Shown here piece after piece: positions 48,822-57,449 of a stretch of 64,000 bases of DNA; position 1 is the first letter of the stretch, and every line of letters begins with the position of its first letter. The notes under the pieces were generated by a model. It saw only the letters and a program-made list of their open reading frames with translations. It was not told where the DNA came from and searched no databases. The stretch comes from Marivita sp. (GTDB lineage Bacteria; Pseudomonadota; Alphaproteobacteria; Rhodobacterales; Rhodobacteraceae): assembly GCF_022763305.1 (NCBI RefSeq), contig NZ_JALEGT010000041.1, positions 1 through 64,000 of the forward strand, read 5' to 3'. A program made the translations under genes and the position numbers.

Positions 48822-51806
48822 ATGTTCGCAGAGCTGTCGATCACCTCCAACTTCACCTTCCTCACCGGGGCCTCCCACCCCGAGGAATACATGGAGCGTG
48901 CCGCCACGCTGGGTCTTTCCGCCATCGCCATCACCGACACCAATTCGGTCGCGGGCATCGTCCGCGCCTGGACGGAAGGGAAAACCCTCCAGCGCCTGAT
49001 CCGCGAACGCACCGAGCTTGAGGCCCGCAATGGCCCCATCGGTCCGCCCGTGCCGGATCACATCGACCACCGGCGCTCACACATCCTGACCCATGTCCCC
49101 CGGCTTATCCCAGGCGCAAAGATCGTCACCGACACCGGCTTCACCGCCACGACGCTCGCCAGCACACGGCAAGGCTGGGCGCAGCTTTGCCGCCTCATCA
49201 CCACCGGCCGCCGCCGCGCGCCCAAGGGCGAATGTCACCTGACACTCGACGATCTGGTGCGCTGCACCGACGGCCTCATCTGGCTCCTGCACCCGCCAAC
49301 ACAGGCGCTGACGGCCACGGGCGGCGCGGGCGACTGGTACTCACAGGCGGAACGGCTGTCGCGCCGCTTTCCCGGACAGACCCATCTCCTGCTCAGCCCG
49401 CTCTATGACGGGCAGGACAGCCCCCGCTTCGACCGCATCGCAGCACTGGCACACCGCCTGAACCTGCCAACCATCGCATCCGCCACTCCGATCATGCATC
49501 ACGGCCGCCGTCGCAAGCTCGCCGATGTGGTCACCGCCATCCGCCAGGGCTGCCGCGTGGACGAGCTGGGCACCAAGGCGCTCGCCAATGGCGAACAACG
49601 CCTGCGCTCCGAGGCAGAAATGCGCCGCATCCTCGGCCCCCATGCCGATGCGGTGGACCGCGCCGCAGAACTGGCCAACGCCTGCACATTCGACCTCGGC
49701 CAATTGCGCTACGAATACCCCAGCGAAATCACCGGGTCAGAGACCGCCGCCCAGCGCCTGTCCCGCCTCGCCCATGAGGGGCTGAAATGGCGCTACCCGC
49801 ATGGCGCGCCCGACAAGGTGAAAAAGCTGCTTGCGCATGAACTGACCCTGATCGGCAAGCTGAAATACGAGCCCTATTTCCTCACCGTGCGCGACATCGT
49901 CGCCTTCGCCCGCGAACGTGGCATCCTCTGTCAGGGGCGTGGGTCCGCCGCCAACTCGGTGGTCTGCTACTGCCTCGGCGTGACCTCGGTCTCTCCCGAA
50001 ATCGGCACGATGGTGTTTGAACGCTTCGTCTCCGAGGCCCGCGATGAACCGCCCGACATCGACGTCGATTTCGAACATGAACGCCGCGAAGAGGTGATCC
50101 AGCACATCTACGACCGCTACGGTCGCCACCGCGCCGGCCTCTGCGCCACCGTGATCCACTACCGCGGCAAACGCGCCATCCGCGAGGTGGGGGCAGCCAT
50201 GGGCCTCAGCCAAGACACCATCGGCGCGCTCTCCTCGCAGCTCTGGGGCTTCTTCTCGACCAACGGGCTTGAAGAGCACCGCATGCGCGAAATCGGCCTC
50301 GACCCGACCGATCACCGCCTGCGCCTGACGATGGAGCTGATCTTCGAAATCATCGGCTTCCCCCGCCACCTCTCCCAGCATGTCGGCGGCTTCATCATTA
50401 CCGAAGGACGGCTTGACGAACTCGTGCCCATCGAAAACGCCACGATGGAGGACCGCACCGTCATCTGCTGGGACAAGGACGACATCGACGCGCTCGGCAT
50501 CCTCAAGGTCGATGTTCTGGCGCTCGGGATGCTCTCCTGCATCCGCAAGGCGTTCGATCTCATGACCCTGCATCACGGCCAAAACTACAACCTCGCCACG
50601 CTCCCTCCCGAAGACCCGGCGGTCTATGACATGCTCTGCAAGGCCGACAGCGTCGGTGTCTTTCAGGTCGAATCCCGCGCGCAGATGAACTTTCTGCCGC
50701 GCATGAAACCGCGCACCTTCTACGATCTGGTGATCGAGGTCGCCATCATCCGCCCCGGCCCCATTCAGGGCGACATGGTCCACCCCTACATCCGTCGCCG
50801 CAACGGCGAAGAAGAGGTCAGCTTTCCCTCCGACGAGTTGGGCGCGGTGCTGGGCAAAACCCTTGGCGTGCCGCTCTTTCAGGAACAGGCGATGCAGATC
50901 GCCATCGTCGGCGCGGGCTTCACCCCCGAACAGGCCGACCGCCTGCGCCGGTCGCTTGCCACGTTCAAGAAGCACGGCAATGTTTCCGAATTCCGCACCC
51001 TCTTCATGCGCGGCATGCGCAACAAGGGCTATGACGACGATTTCGCCGAACGCTGTTTCTCGCAGATCGAAGGCTTCGGCTCCTACGGCTTCCCCGAAAG
51101 CCACGCGGCGAGCTTTGCCCTGCTGGTCTATGCCTCCGCCTGGATCAAACACCACCACCCCGGCATCTTCGCCTGTGCGCTCTTGAACTCGCAACCGATG
51201 GGCTTCTACGCCCCCGCCCAGATCGTCCGCGACGCCCGCGAACACGGTGTGACCGTTCTGCCCGTCTGCATCAACGCCAGCTTCTGGGACAACGTGATGG
51301 AACCCGACGCCAAAGGCGGCCTCGCCCTGCGGCTGGGCTTCCGACAGATCAAGGGCCTGAACGAGGAAGACGCCGCCTGGATCGCCGCCGGGCGCGGCAA
51401 TGGTTACCAAAGCGTGAATGACCTCTGGCGTCGCGCCGGGCTGGACCCCGCCACCATCGCCCGTCTGGCCGAGGCCGACACCTTCCGCGAGATCGGCCTC
51501 ACCCGCAGGCAAGCCCTGTGGGAGGCCAAGGCGCTGACCACCCGCAAGACCCTGCCGCTGTTCGATGGCGATCTTGACGGGGAGGCGATCATGGAACCCG
51601 CCGCCCACCTGCCGCAGATGACCGAAGGCGAACAGGTGGTCGAAGATTACGTCGCCCTGCGCCTGACCCTGCGCCGCCACCCGGTGGCGCTGCTGCGGCA
51701 CATCCTGACGCCCGATCCGTCCCGTACGGTTGAACCTTACGTTTCAACGACCAAACCGTACAAACCGCCCATGCCCCTGCCTTTCACCCGCGCGAACCCG
51801 GATTGA
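48822..51806 (+). CDS. dnaE2: Error-prone DNA polymerase DnaE2 (ImuC)
   Basis: DnaE2 carries out SOS-induced translesion synthesis with ImuA and ImuB. The 994-residue protein has the PHP domain (1-230), LCQGRGSAANSVVCYCLGV (369-387), the catalytic pair in PDIDVDF (Asp412 and Asp414), the third acid in KVDVLALGM, and the helix-hairpin-helix part. It ends shortly after EQVVEDYVALRLTLRRHPVA, with a short unrelated tail, so the C-terminal OB-fold of about 100 residues is missing compared with usual DnaE2. No imuA or imuB gene is adjacent; the neighbours are a phosphopantetheinyl transferase and a monooxygenase-like gene. A LexA box precedes it. The start has an excellent AAAGGAGAGG. Confidence 0.95.
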   Translation: MFAELSITSNFTFLTGASHPEEYMERAATLGLSAIAITDTNSVAGIVRAWTEGKTLQRLIRERTELEARNGPIGPPVPDHIDHRRSHILTHVPRLIPGAKIVTDTGFTATTLASTRQGWAQLCRLITTGRRRAPKGECHLTLDDLVRCTDGLIWLLHPPTQALTATGGAGDWYSQAERLSRRFPGQTHLLLSPLYDGQDSPRFDRIAALAHRLNLPTIASATPIMHHGRRRKLADVVTAIRQGCRVDELGTKALANGEQRLRSEAEMRRILGPHADAVDRAAELANACTFDLGQLRYEYPSEITGSETAAQRLSRLAHEGLKWRYPHGAPDKVKKLLAHELTLIGKLKYEPYFLTVRDIVAFARERGILCQGRGSAANSVVCYCLGVTSVSPEIGTMVFERFVSEARDEPPDIDVDFEHERREEVIQHIYDRYGRHRAGLCATVIHYRGKRAIREVGAAMGLSQDTIGALSSQLWGFFSTNGLEEHRMREIGLDPTDHRLRLTMELIFEIIGFPRHLSQHVGGFIITEGRLDELVPIENATMEDRTVICWDKDDIDALGILKVDVLALGMLSCIRKAFDLMTLHHGQNYNLATLPPEDPAVYDMLCKADSVGVFQVESRAQMNFLPRMKPRTFYDLVIEVAIIRPGPIQGDMVHPYIRRRNGEEEVSFPSDELGAVLGKTLGVPLFQEQAMQIAIVGAGFTPEQADRLRRSLATFKKHGNVSEFRTLFMRGMRNKGYDDDFAERCFSQIEGFGSYGFPESHAASFALLVYASAWIKHHHPGIFACALLNSQPMGFYAPAQIVRDAREHGVTVLPVCINASFWDNVMEPDAKGGLALRLGFRQIKGLNEEDAAWIAAGRGNGYQSVNDLWRRAGLDPATIARLAEADTFREIGLTRRQALWEAKALTTRKTLPLFDGDLDGEAIMEPAAHLPQMTEGEQVVEDYVALRLTLRRHPVALLRHILTPDPSRTVEPYVSTTKPYKPPMPLPFTRANPD

Positions 51807-51858
51807 TTGCCAAGCCGCATCAACCCCGCCATTCTCCGCTCCAAAAAGGGAACCCAGA

Positions 51859-52203
51859 ATGATCGCCATCATTTTCGAAGTCATACCCGCAGAGGGCCAG
51901 AAAGACGCCTATCTCGACATCGCCGCCACCATGCGCCCCATAGTCGAACAGGTCGAGGGCTTCATCTCGGTCGAACGCTTCCAGAGCCTGACCAACCCCG
52001 ACAAGCTTCTGTCGATCAGCTTTTTCGAGGACGAAGACGCCGTCCACCGCTGGCGTCAACTGGCCGCGCACCGGAACGCGCAATCCAAAGGGCGCAATGG
52101 CGTCTTTTCGGACTACCGCCTGCGCGTCTGCCACGTGATGCGCGACTACGGCATGTTCGACAGGGATCAAGCCCCCGAGGACAGCGTCAAGGCACATGGC
52201 TGA
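51859..52203 (+). CDS. Antibiotic biosynthesis monooxygenase-domain protein
   Basis: This 114-residue protein has the ferredoxin-like ABM fold: MIAIIFEVIP strand, a helix, and the VEGFISVERFQS strand. Members include cofactor-free monooxygenases and heme-degrading or stress proteins. AAAAAGGGAA precedes the ATG at 51859. It lies 52 bases after dnaE2 on the same strand and may share its SOS control. Substrate is unknown. Confidence 0.8.
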   Translation: MIAIIFEVIPAEGQKDAYLDIAATMRPIVEQVEGFISVERFQSLTNPDKLLSISFFEDEDAVHRWRQLAAHRNAQSKGRNGVFSDYRLRVCHVMRDYGMFDRDQAPEDSVKAHG

Positions 52204-52207
52204 CGGC

Positions 52208-52250
52208 GTCTTCTTTTTGCAAATATGCAAATGCAACTTTGCAAACCGCA
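52208..52250. repeat. TGCAAA-rich element after the ABM gene
   Basis: Directly after the stop the sequence CTTTTTGCAAATATGCAAAT and a further TTTGCAAA give three TGCAAA words within 30 bases. It may be a degenerate member of the CAAATAT-type intergenic elements, as at 30560-30607. Confidence 0.35.
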
Positions 52251-52311
52251 CCGCACCCAAAAAACGCGTCACACCCCCAAAGGCCCGAGGCCGCAGGCCG
52301 AGACAAAAAGA

Positions 52312-52333
52312 ATGGGCGCCCGAAGGCGCCCAT
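52312..52333 (-). terminator. Terminator of the sseA-aminotransferase operon
   Basis: ATGGGCGCC pairs with GGCGCCCAT around CGAA, 23 bases after the aminotransferase stop. TCTTTTTGTC follows on the minus strand. Confidence 0.85.
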
Positions 52334-52355
52334 GCAATTCGAATAACCGGTAAAC

Positions 52356-53540
52356 TCAGATCCCGACGTCGATCATCGCTTTTGCAAGGATCGGCACCGA
52401 CTCCTTGTTGAGACCGGCGATGTTCAGACGGGAATCCCCGACCAGATAAATCGCGTGCTCCTCGCGCAGACGCTCCACCTGTTCGGGTGTCGCGCCAAGC
52501 CGCGAGAACATGCCGCGGTGCTGGGCGATAAAACCGAACCGGTCAGACCCGGACAGACGCTGCAGTTCCGCTGCCAGTTGTTCGCGCAGCCCCAGCATGC
52601 CGTTCCGCATCTCTTCCAGTTCTGCCGCCCATTCCGCGCGCAGCGCGTCGTCGGTCAGCACCATCGTCACCAACCGCGCGCCGTGATCCGGCGGGAAAGA
52701 ATAGTTCTGACGGTTCAGATAGGCGAGGTTGCCCTGATTCACCTTGTGTGCCCCCGCATCCTGAGACACCGCCATCAGCAAACCCGTCCGTTCGCGGTAG
52801 ATGCCGAAGTTCTTGGAACAGCTTGCCGCGATGATGGTCTCGGGCACAGACGAGGCAATCAGGCGGGTCGCCGCCGCGTCTTCCTCGAGCCCGTCGCCGA
52901 ACCCCTGATAGGCGATGTCGACCATCGGCGTCGCGCCCGTCTTGATCAGGAGATCAACCAGCGCCTTCCATTCAGACATGTTGAGGTTCGCACCGGTCGG
53001 GTTGTGACAGCAGCCATGCACCAGCACGACATCCCCCGGCGCGGCCTGCGCCAGGTCTTCCATCATGCCGTTGAAATCGACACCCCGGCTGTCCTCGTCG
53101 AAATAGCGGTAGGGCACCATCGTCATGCCCATATGCTTGAGGATCGACAGGTGGTTCGGCCAGGTCGGATCGCTGACGAACACCTTGGCATTCGGGTTGG
53201 CCAGACGCACGAGGTCAAAACCCTGACGCACGGCACCGGTACCACCGGGTGTCGCCACTGCGGCCACGTTCGCACGCGGCACGGCATCGCCAAGCACCAT
53301 CGCGATCATCGCATCGGCAAAGGCCGGATCACCCGCAAGACCGGTATAGGCCTTGGTGGTCTCTGCCTCCCAAAGCTGCTGCTCGGCGTTCTTGATCGCG
53401 CGCATGATCGGCGTGTTGCCGGACGCGTCCTTGTAGACACCGACGCCAAGGTCGATTTTCCCATCGCGCGGGTCCTCGCGATAGGTCTGCATCAAGGCAA
53501 GGATCTTGTCTGCCGGTTGTTCCTTGAGGGTCTCGAACAT
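52356..53540 (-). CDS. Aromatic/aspartate aminotransferase (class I)
   Basis: This 394-residue PLP enzyme belongs to aminotransferase subgroup I-alpha (TyrB/AspC). The PLP lysine lies in SCSKNFGIYRERTG, and HGCCHNPTGANL and the C-terminal arginine in SRLNIAGL complete the site. The start at 53540 shares one base with the sseA stop. TyrB/AspC enzymes can transaminate cysteine to 3-mercaptopyruvate, the substrate of SseA, so the pair may form a cysteine desulfuration route. Confidence 0.9.
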   Translation of the reverse strand: MFETLKEQPADKILALMQTYREDPRDGKIDLGVGVYKDASGNTPIMRAIKNAEQQLWEAETTKAYTGLAGDPAFADAMIAMVLGDAVPRANVAAVATPGGTGAVRQGFDLVRLANPNAKVFVSDPTWPNHLSILKHMGMTMVPYRYFDEDSRGVDFNGMMEDLAQAAPGDVVLVHGCCHNPTGANLNMSEWKALVDLLIKTGATPMVDIAYQGFGDGLEEDAAATRLIASSVPETIIAASCSKNFGIYRERTGLLMAVSQDAGAHKVNQGNLAYLNRQNYSFPPDHGARLVTMVLTDDALRAEWAAELEEMRNGMLGLREQLAAELQRLSGSDRFGFIAQHRGMFSRLGATPEQVERLREEHAIYLVGDSRLNIAGLNKESVPILAKAMIDVGI

Positions 53541-54397
53541 CAGTTGTCTCCAGTGGCCACGGGTACCGTGGGGAACATCCCCCATTCGGACCACGAGCCG
53601 TCGTAAAGGGAATGGTCATCTTTGCCCATGCGCGCCATCGCCAGCGACAGGATCGCCGCCGTCACGCCAGAGCCGCATGTGGTGATGGCCGGTTTCGAAA
53701 GGTCGACGCCAGCGGCCTCGAAGATCGCACGGGTCTCTTCGGGCGTCTTCATCGTCTGATCGGCATTGAGCAGGCTGGCGTAATGCACGTTCTTCGATCC
53801 GGGGATATGCCCGCCGCGCATGCCGGGGCGGGGTTCGGGCTCTTCCCCGCGGAACCGGCCGGGCGAGCGGGCGTCGATGATCTCCTGATCCCGCAGCTTG
53901 GACGCGGCAGAGACCTGCGTCACGTCCTTGACCAGGTGCGCCTGACGCCGCACCGTCATGTGCCGGTCGCGGATGATCGGAGGCATGTCTTCAAGCTCGC
54001 GGCCTTCGGCGACCCATTTCGGCAAGCCGCCATCGAGGACCGCGATGTCGTTCTGGCCCATCAGCTTGAACAGCCACCAGACCCGCGCCGCGGAGAACAG
54101 ACCCGCGCCGTCATAGACCACAACCTGATGGCCATCACCCACACCCATGGCGCGCATCCGCGACATGAACTTTTCGATGGGCGGCGCCATATGCGGCAGG
54201 TCGGACCGGCTGTCAGAAATCTCGTCGATGTCAAAGAACCGGGCGCCAGGGATATGACCTGCGGCGTATTCCGCCTTGGCATCGCGGTCGCTGCCCGGCA
54301 AGTACATCGACGCATCGAGGATACGCAGATCGGGATCGCGCATATGCGAGGCAAGCCAGTCTGTCGAAACAAGCGTTCTCGGATCGTCCTGTGCCAT
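53540..54397 (-). CDS. sseA: 3-mercaptopyruvate sulfurtransferase SseA
   Basis: The 285-residue protein has two rhodanese domains. The catalytic loop of the second is CGSGVTA, with the CGSGVTA form (rather than CRxGxxR/T of thiosulfate rhodaneses) that marks mercaptopyruvate sulfurtransferases. The start at 54397 (MAQDDPRT) is chosen by length; ATG 54433 is possible. It leads the operon with the aminotransferase. A bipartite palindrome lies upstream, between it and smpB. Confidence 0.92.
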   Translation of the reverse strand: MAQDDPRTLVSTDWLASHMRDPDLRILDASMYLPGSDRDAKAEYAAGHIPGARFFDIDEISDSRSDLPHMAPPIEKFMSRMRAMGVGDGHQVVVYDGAGLFSAARVWWLFKLMGQNDIAVLDGGLPKWVAEGRELEDMPPIIRDRHMTVRRQAHLVKDVTQVSAASKLRDQEIIDARSPGRFRGEEPEPRPGMRGGHIPGSKNVHYASLLNADQTMKTPEETRAIFEAAGVDLSKPAITTCGSGVTAAILSLAMARMGKDDHSLYDGSWSEWGMFPTVPVATGDN

Positions 54398-54478
54398 ATC
54401 TGTCGCCACATCTGATTGGGATCGGTTCTGCATAGAACCCAGACGCCCGACTCGCAAGCGATTGACCATTCACGGCAC

Positions 54479-54521
54479 CACGATGCGTCAACGCATCGTG
54501 GCTTTCCGTCGACGGAAAGCC
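54479..54521. repeat. Bipartite palindrome, copy 3
   Basis: CACGATGCGT pairs with ACGCATCGTG around CA (54479-54500), directly followed by the perfect 22-base palindrome 54500-54521 centred on GTCGAC. It is the near-identical reverse complement of copy 2 at 42440-42480. It lies after the smpB stop at 54530 on the minus strand, so it may terminate smpB. Confidence 0.8.
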
Positions 54522-54529
54522 ACCCGGCC

Positions 54530-55003
54530 CTAGCCTGCGGTTTTCAAAAGACGCTGCTTTTGGCGGCTCCAGTCGCGCTTGGCTTCGGATTCGCGCTTGT
54601 CGTGGTTCTTCTTGCCCTTGGCGATGCCAAGCTTCATTTTCACCATGCCCTTGTCGTTGAAATAGAGCACCAGCGGCACGATGGTCATGCCCTTGCGCTG
54701 GGTCTCGTTCCAAAGACGCGACAATTCCTTGCGTGACACCAAGAGCTTGCGGCGGCGGCGTTCCTCATGCGGGAACATCGCGCGATTGTAGGGCGCGATA
54801 TACGAGTTCACCAGCCACAGCTCGCCTTCTTCGACGGCCGCGTAACATTCGGTGATGTTCGCGCTGTTCTCGCGCAGGGACTTCACTTCAGAGCCCTGCA
54901 GCACGATCCCCGCTTCGAGATCGTCCTCGATGGCATAGTCGAACCGCGCCCGACGGTTGTCGGCGATCACCTTGTAGTTCGGATTGTCCTTCGGCTTGGC
55001 CAT
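54530..55003 (-). CDS. smpB: SsrA-binding protein SmpB
   Basis: SmpB brings tmRNA to stalled ribosomes. The 157-residue protein has [29 protein letters not shown] and the basic C-terminal tail [12 protein letters not shown]. The ATG at 55003 follows AAAGGAGA at good spacing. The tmRNA gene is not in the window. Copy 3 of the palindrome follows. Confidence 0.96.
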   Translation of the reverse strand: MAKPKDNPNYKVIADNRRARFDYAIEDDLEAGIVLQGSEVKSLRENSANITECYAAVEEGELWLVNSYIAPYNRAMFPHEERRRRKLLVSRKELSRLWNETQRKGMTIVPLVLYFNDKGMVKMKLGIAKGKKNHDKRESEAKRDWSRQKQRLLKTAG

Positions 55004-55088
55004 CGCTGCGGTCTCCTTTGCCCGCGAGAGGGGTAGATATAAGATGTCACGTGACTTTTGAAACCGCTTTTGCGCGGCGATCACGGAA

Positions 55089-55114
55089 AAGGGCGGACCA
55101 GATGGCCCGCCCTT
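55089..55114 (-). terminator. Terminator of the symporter gene
   Basis: AAGGGCGG (55089-55096) pairs with CCGCCCTT (55107-55114), 25 bases after the symporter stop. TTTTCCG follows on the minus strand. Confidence 0.75.
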
Positions 55115-55138
55115 GTGCAGTTCAGGTTCACAAACGGA

Positions 55139-56683
55139 TCAGGTGAACTTCTTGATCTCGCCGGACTTCAGACGCGACCAGTAGCTGTTCAACTCTCGCT
55201 TCACGATGGGCATCAGGACGTAGAGACCGATGATGTTGACCACCGCCATCGCAAAGATCGCCGCATCCGAAAAGTCGATGACGGGGCCAAGGCTGGCAGA
55301 TGCGCCGATCACCACGAAGACACAGAAGATGGACTTGAAGGTCAGCTCCTGCGCCTTGCCCTCGCCAAAGAGATAGGTCCATGCCTTCAGCCCGTAGTAG
55401 GACCACGAGATCATGGTGGAGAAGGCAAAGAGGATCACCGCCAGCGCGAGGATATACTTGAAGCCCCCGATGGACGACGAGAACGCCGCCGAGGTCAGGG
55501 CCACACCGGAATTGTCCCCCACGGTCTGGATCGCGGTGCCCGTTTCGTTGAGCACGTAAAGCCCGGTGTTCGGATCCGAGATCAACTGACCGGTGATGAT
55601 GATCACCAGAGCCGTCATGGTGCAGACGATGACCGTGTCGATCAGCGGTTCCAGCAGGGACACGAAGCCTTCGGTGATCGGCTCTTTCGTGCGCACCGCC
55701 GAGTGGGCAATCGCCGCAGACCCAACACCTGCCTCGTTCGAGAACGCGGCGCGCCGGAAGCCCTGGATCAGCGCGCCGACAAGCCCGCCCGCCACGCCAA
55801 GCCCGGTGAAGGCCCCGGCGAAGATCTGGCCGATGGCCCAGCCGATCTTGTCATAGTTCATCGCGATGATGATGAGTGCGGTGCCGACATAAATGATCCC
55901 CATGAAGGGCACGACCTTTTCGGTCACCCGCGCGATGGATTTCAGGCCACCCACGATCACTGCGAACACGATCGCCGCAAAGATCACACCGGTGATGAAA
56001 CCGGGATAATCGCCGAACACGTTGGTCAACTGCGCGTGTGCTTGATTGGCCTGGAACATGTTGCCCCCGCCCAGCGCGCCAAGGATGCAGAAGATCGAGA
56101 ACATCACCGCAAGGAATTTGCCCCCCCGCATGCCGCGTTCGGCAAAGCCCTTGGTCAGGTAGTACATCGGACCACCGGACACAGTGCCGTTCGGGTATTC
56201 GTTGCGGTATTTCACGCCCAGCGTACATTCGGTGAATTTGGACGCCATGCCCAGAAGACCGGCAAGGATCATCCAGAACGTCGCCCCCGGCCCGCCAATG
56301 CCGATGGCCACAGCGACACCCGCGATGTTGCCCAGACCCACGGTGCCCGAAAGGGCTGTGGCCAGCGCCTGAAAGTGGCTGACCTCGCCGGCATCATTGG
56401 GGTCCGAGTAATCGCCTTTGACCAGCGCGATGGCATGGCCGAAGGCGCGAAACTGGATCACGCCGAAATAGACGGTGAAGACGGTTGCGGCGATGACCAG
56501 CCAGCCGACGATCCATGGAAAGCTTGTGCCGGGAAAGTTGCTGAAGATCAGGTTGACGAACCAGCCGGTCGAACTGGCGAAGATGCTGTTGATCGTTTCG
56601 TCGATGGATTGGGCCGAGGCCGAGACGGCTGCGGACAAGGTGAAAAGGACGGCCAGAACCGCCGTTGGAAAAAGACGTGTCAT
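55139..56683 (-). CDS. Sodium:alanine/glycine symporter (AGCS family)
   Basis: This 514-residue protein imports alanine or glycine with sodium. A signal-like first segment (1-24) is followed by about ten membrane helices. The AGCS signature occurs as ALSGTVGLGNIAGVA (about 110-124), with further conserved parts GGPMYYL and FSNEAGVGSAAIAHS. It begins 20 bases after the uspA stop and is probably cotranscribed with it. Confidence 0.93.
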   Translation of the reverse strand: MTRLFPTAVLAVLFTLSAAVSASAQSIDETINSIFASSTGWFVNLIFSNFPGTSFPWIVGWLVIAATVFTVYFGVIQFRAFGHAIALVKGDYSDPNDAGEVSHFQALATALSGTVGLGNIAGVAVAIGIGGPGATFWMILAGLLGMASKFTECTLGVKYRNEYPNGTVSGGPMYYLTKGFAERGMRGGKFLAVMFSIFCILGALGGGNMFQANQAHAQLTNVFGDYPGFITGVIFAAIVFAVIVGGLKSIARVTEKVVPFMGIIYVGTALIIIAMNYDKIGWAIGQIFAGAFTGLGVAGGLVGALIQGFRRAAFSNEAGVGSAAIAHSAVRTKEPITEGFVSLLEPLIDTVIVCTMTALVIIITGQLISDPNTGLYVLNETGTAIQTVGDNSGVALTSAAFSSSIGGFKYILALAVILFAFSTMISWSYYGLKAWTYLFGEGKAQELTFKSIFCVFVVIGASASLGPVIDFSDAAIFAMAVVNIIGLYVLMPIVKRELNSYWSRLKSGEIKKFT

Positions 56684-56703
56684 CTTATGGGTTTCCTCTG
56701 CGG

Positions 56704-57138
56704 TTATGGAACGATGGTGCAGGGCACCGGGGCGACCTGAACCAGAGACCCGGCGACCGACCCGAACACGCGGCTCGACAGTCCGCCATCGCCATCGCGG
56801 CCGATGACCATCTGCGTGGCGCCTTCCTTCTTGGCGACCTCGCAGAGCGTCTTGGCGACGTGGCCGTATTTGATCTGGGTTTCCACCGGCACACCCGCTG
56901 CGGCGATGGTGGCCTTCAGCGGTGCCATCAGTGCTTTTTCAGCGCGTTCCAGTTCCTCGGTACGGCGCGCGTGGCGTTCTTCGATTTCTTGAGGTGTCAG
57001 AAAAGAATATGGCGACCATTCCAGCACGTGAACGATCAGGATACTGCCGCCCTGGGCCTCGGCCCGCGCGACGGCGAAATCAAGAGCGCGTTTTGCAACT
57101 TCGCTCCCGTCGTATCCCACGACGAATTTCTCAGACAT
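56704..57138 (-). CDS. Universal stress protein UspA family
   Basis: The 144-residue single-domain protein has the Usp fold. It starts with the FVVGYDGSEVAKRAL strand-helix and ends with the nucleotide motif GRDGDGG...GSVAGSLVQ, close to the ATP-binding G-2x-G-9x-G-S/T pattern. It diverges from the bd oxidase genes across 311 bases and precedes the symporter gene on the same strand. Confidence 0.92.
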   Translation of the reverse strand: MSEKFVVGYDGSEVAKRALDFAVARAEAQGGSILIVHVLEWSPYSFLTPQEIEERHARRTEELERAEKALMAPLKATIAAAGVPVETQIKYGHVAKTLCEVAKKEGATQMVIGRDGDGGLSSRVFGSVAGSLVQVAPVPCTIVP

Positions 57139-57449
57139 GATGTCCCCCTTGTGAACTGTTCCCGGTCTCGCTGCCGGTCTTCACAAAATACCATGTTGCA
57201 GAAAGTCTATTTGCCTCTTTTCCTGCCGATCAAGACGCAAACGCCGCAAATATCTTTTACCAAACAAGCCAATTGCGCAAAAATGTCCTGCCGTGCAGAT
57301 ATTTTGAGCAATGCACAACCGCAGAGCGAGCACACCATCAGCCGCCATCGGGAGGCTGGTGCGCAATGCTGTCGCAGGCGACAGGAAACCTGCATCCGTG
57401 ACCTATCTTATGCCACAACAGAAAAACGTGTTTCAAAGGATGGCCTCTC
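57139..57449. promoter_or_regulatory. uspA-cydA divergent control region
   Basis: This 311-base interval has no gene. It contains CTGTCGC and GCGACAG around AG (57369-57384), GCGAC-type half-sites compatible with RegA/PrrA boxes, and the palindrome TTGCGCAA (57273-57280). AAATATCT (57248-57255) and AGATATTT (57297-57304) form a spaced inverted repeat. No full FNR box TTGAT-N4-ATCAA is seen. Confidence 0.4.

Noticed and set aside
49737..51701. 654-codon open frame opposite dnaE2
   Set aside because: It mirrors a clear DnaE2 coding frame; long antisense frames are expected in high-GC DNA, and its product shows no domain.
57139..57449. FNR box before cydA
   Set aside because: No sequence close to TTGAT-N4-ATCAA was found; only GCGAC-type and TTGCGCAA repeats are present.
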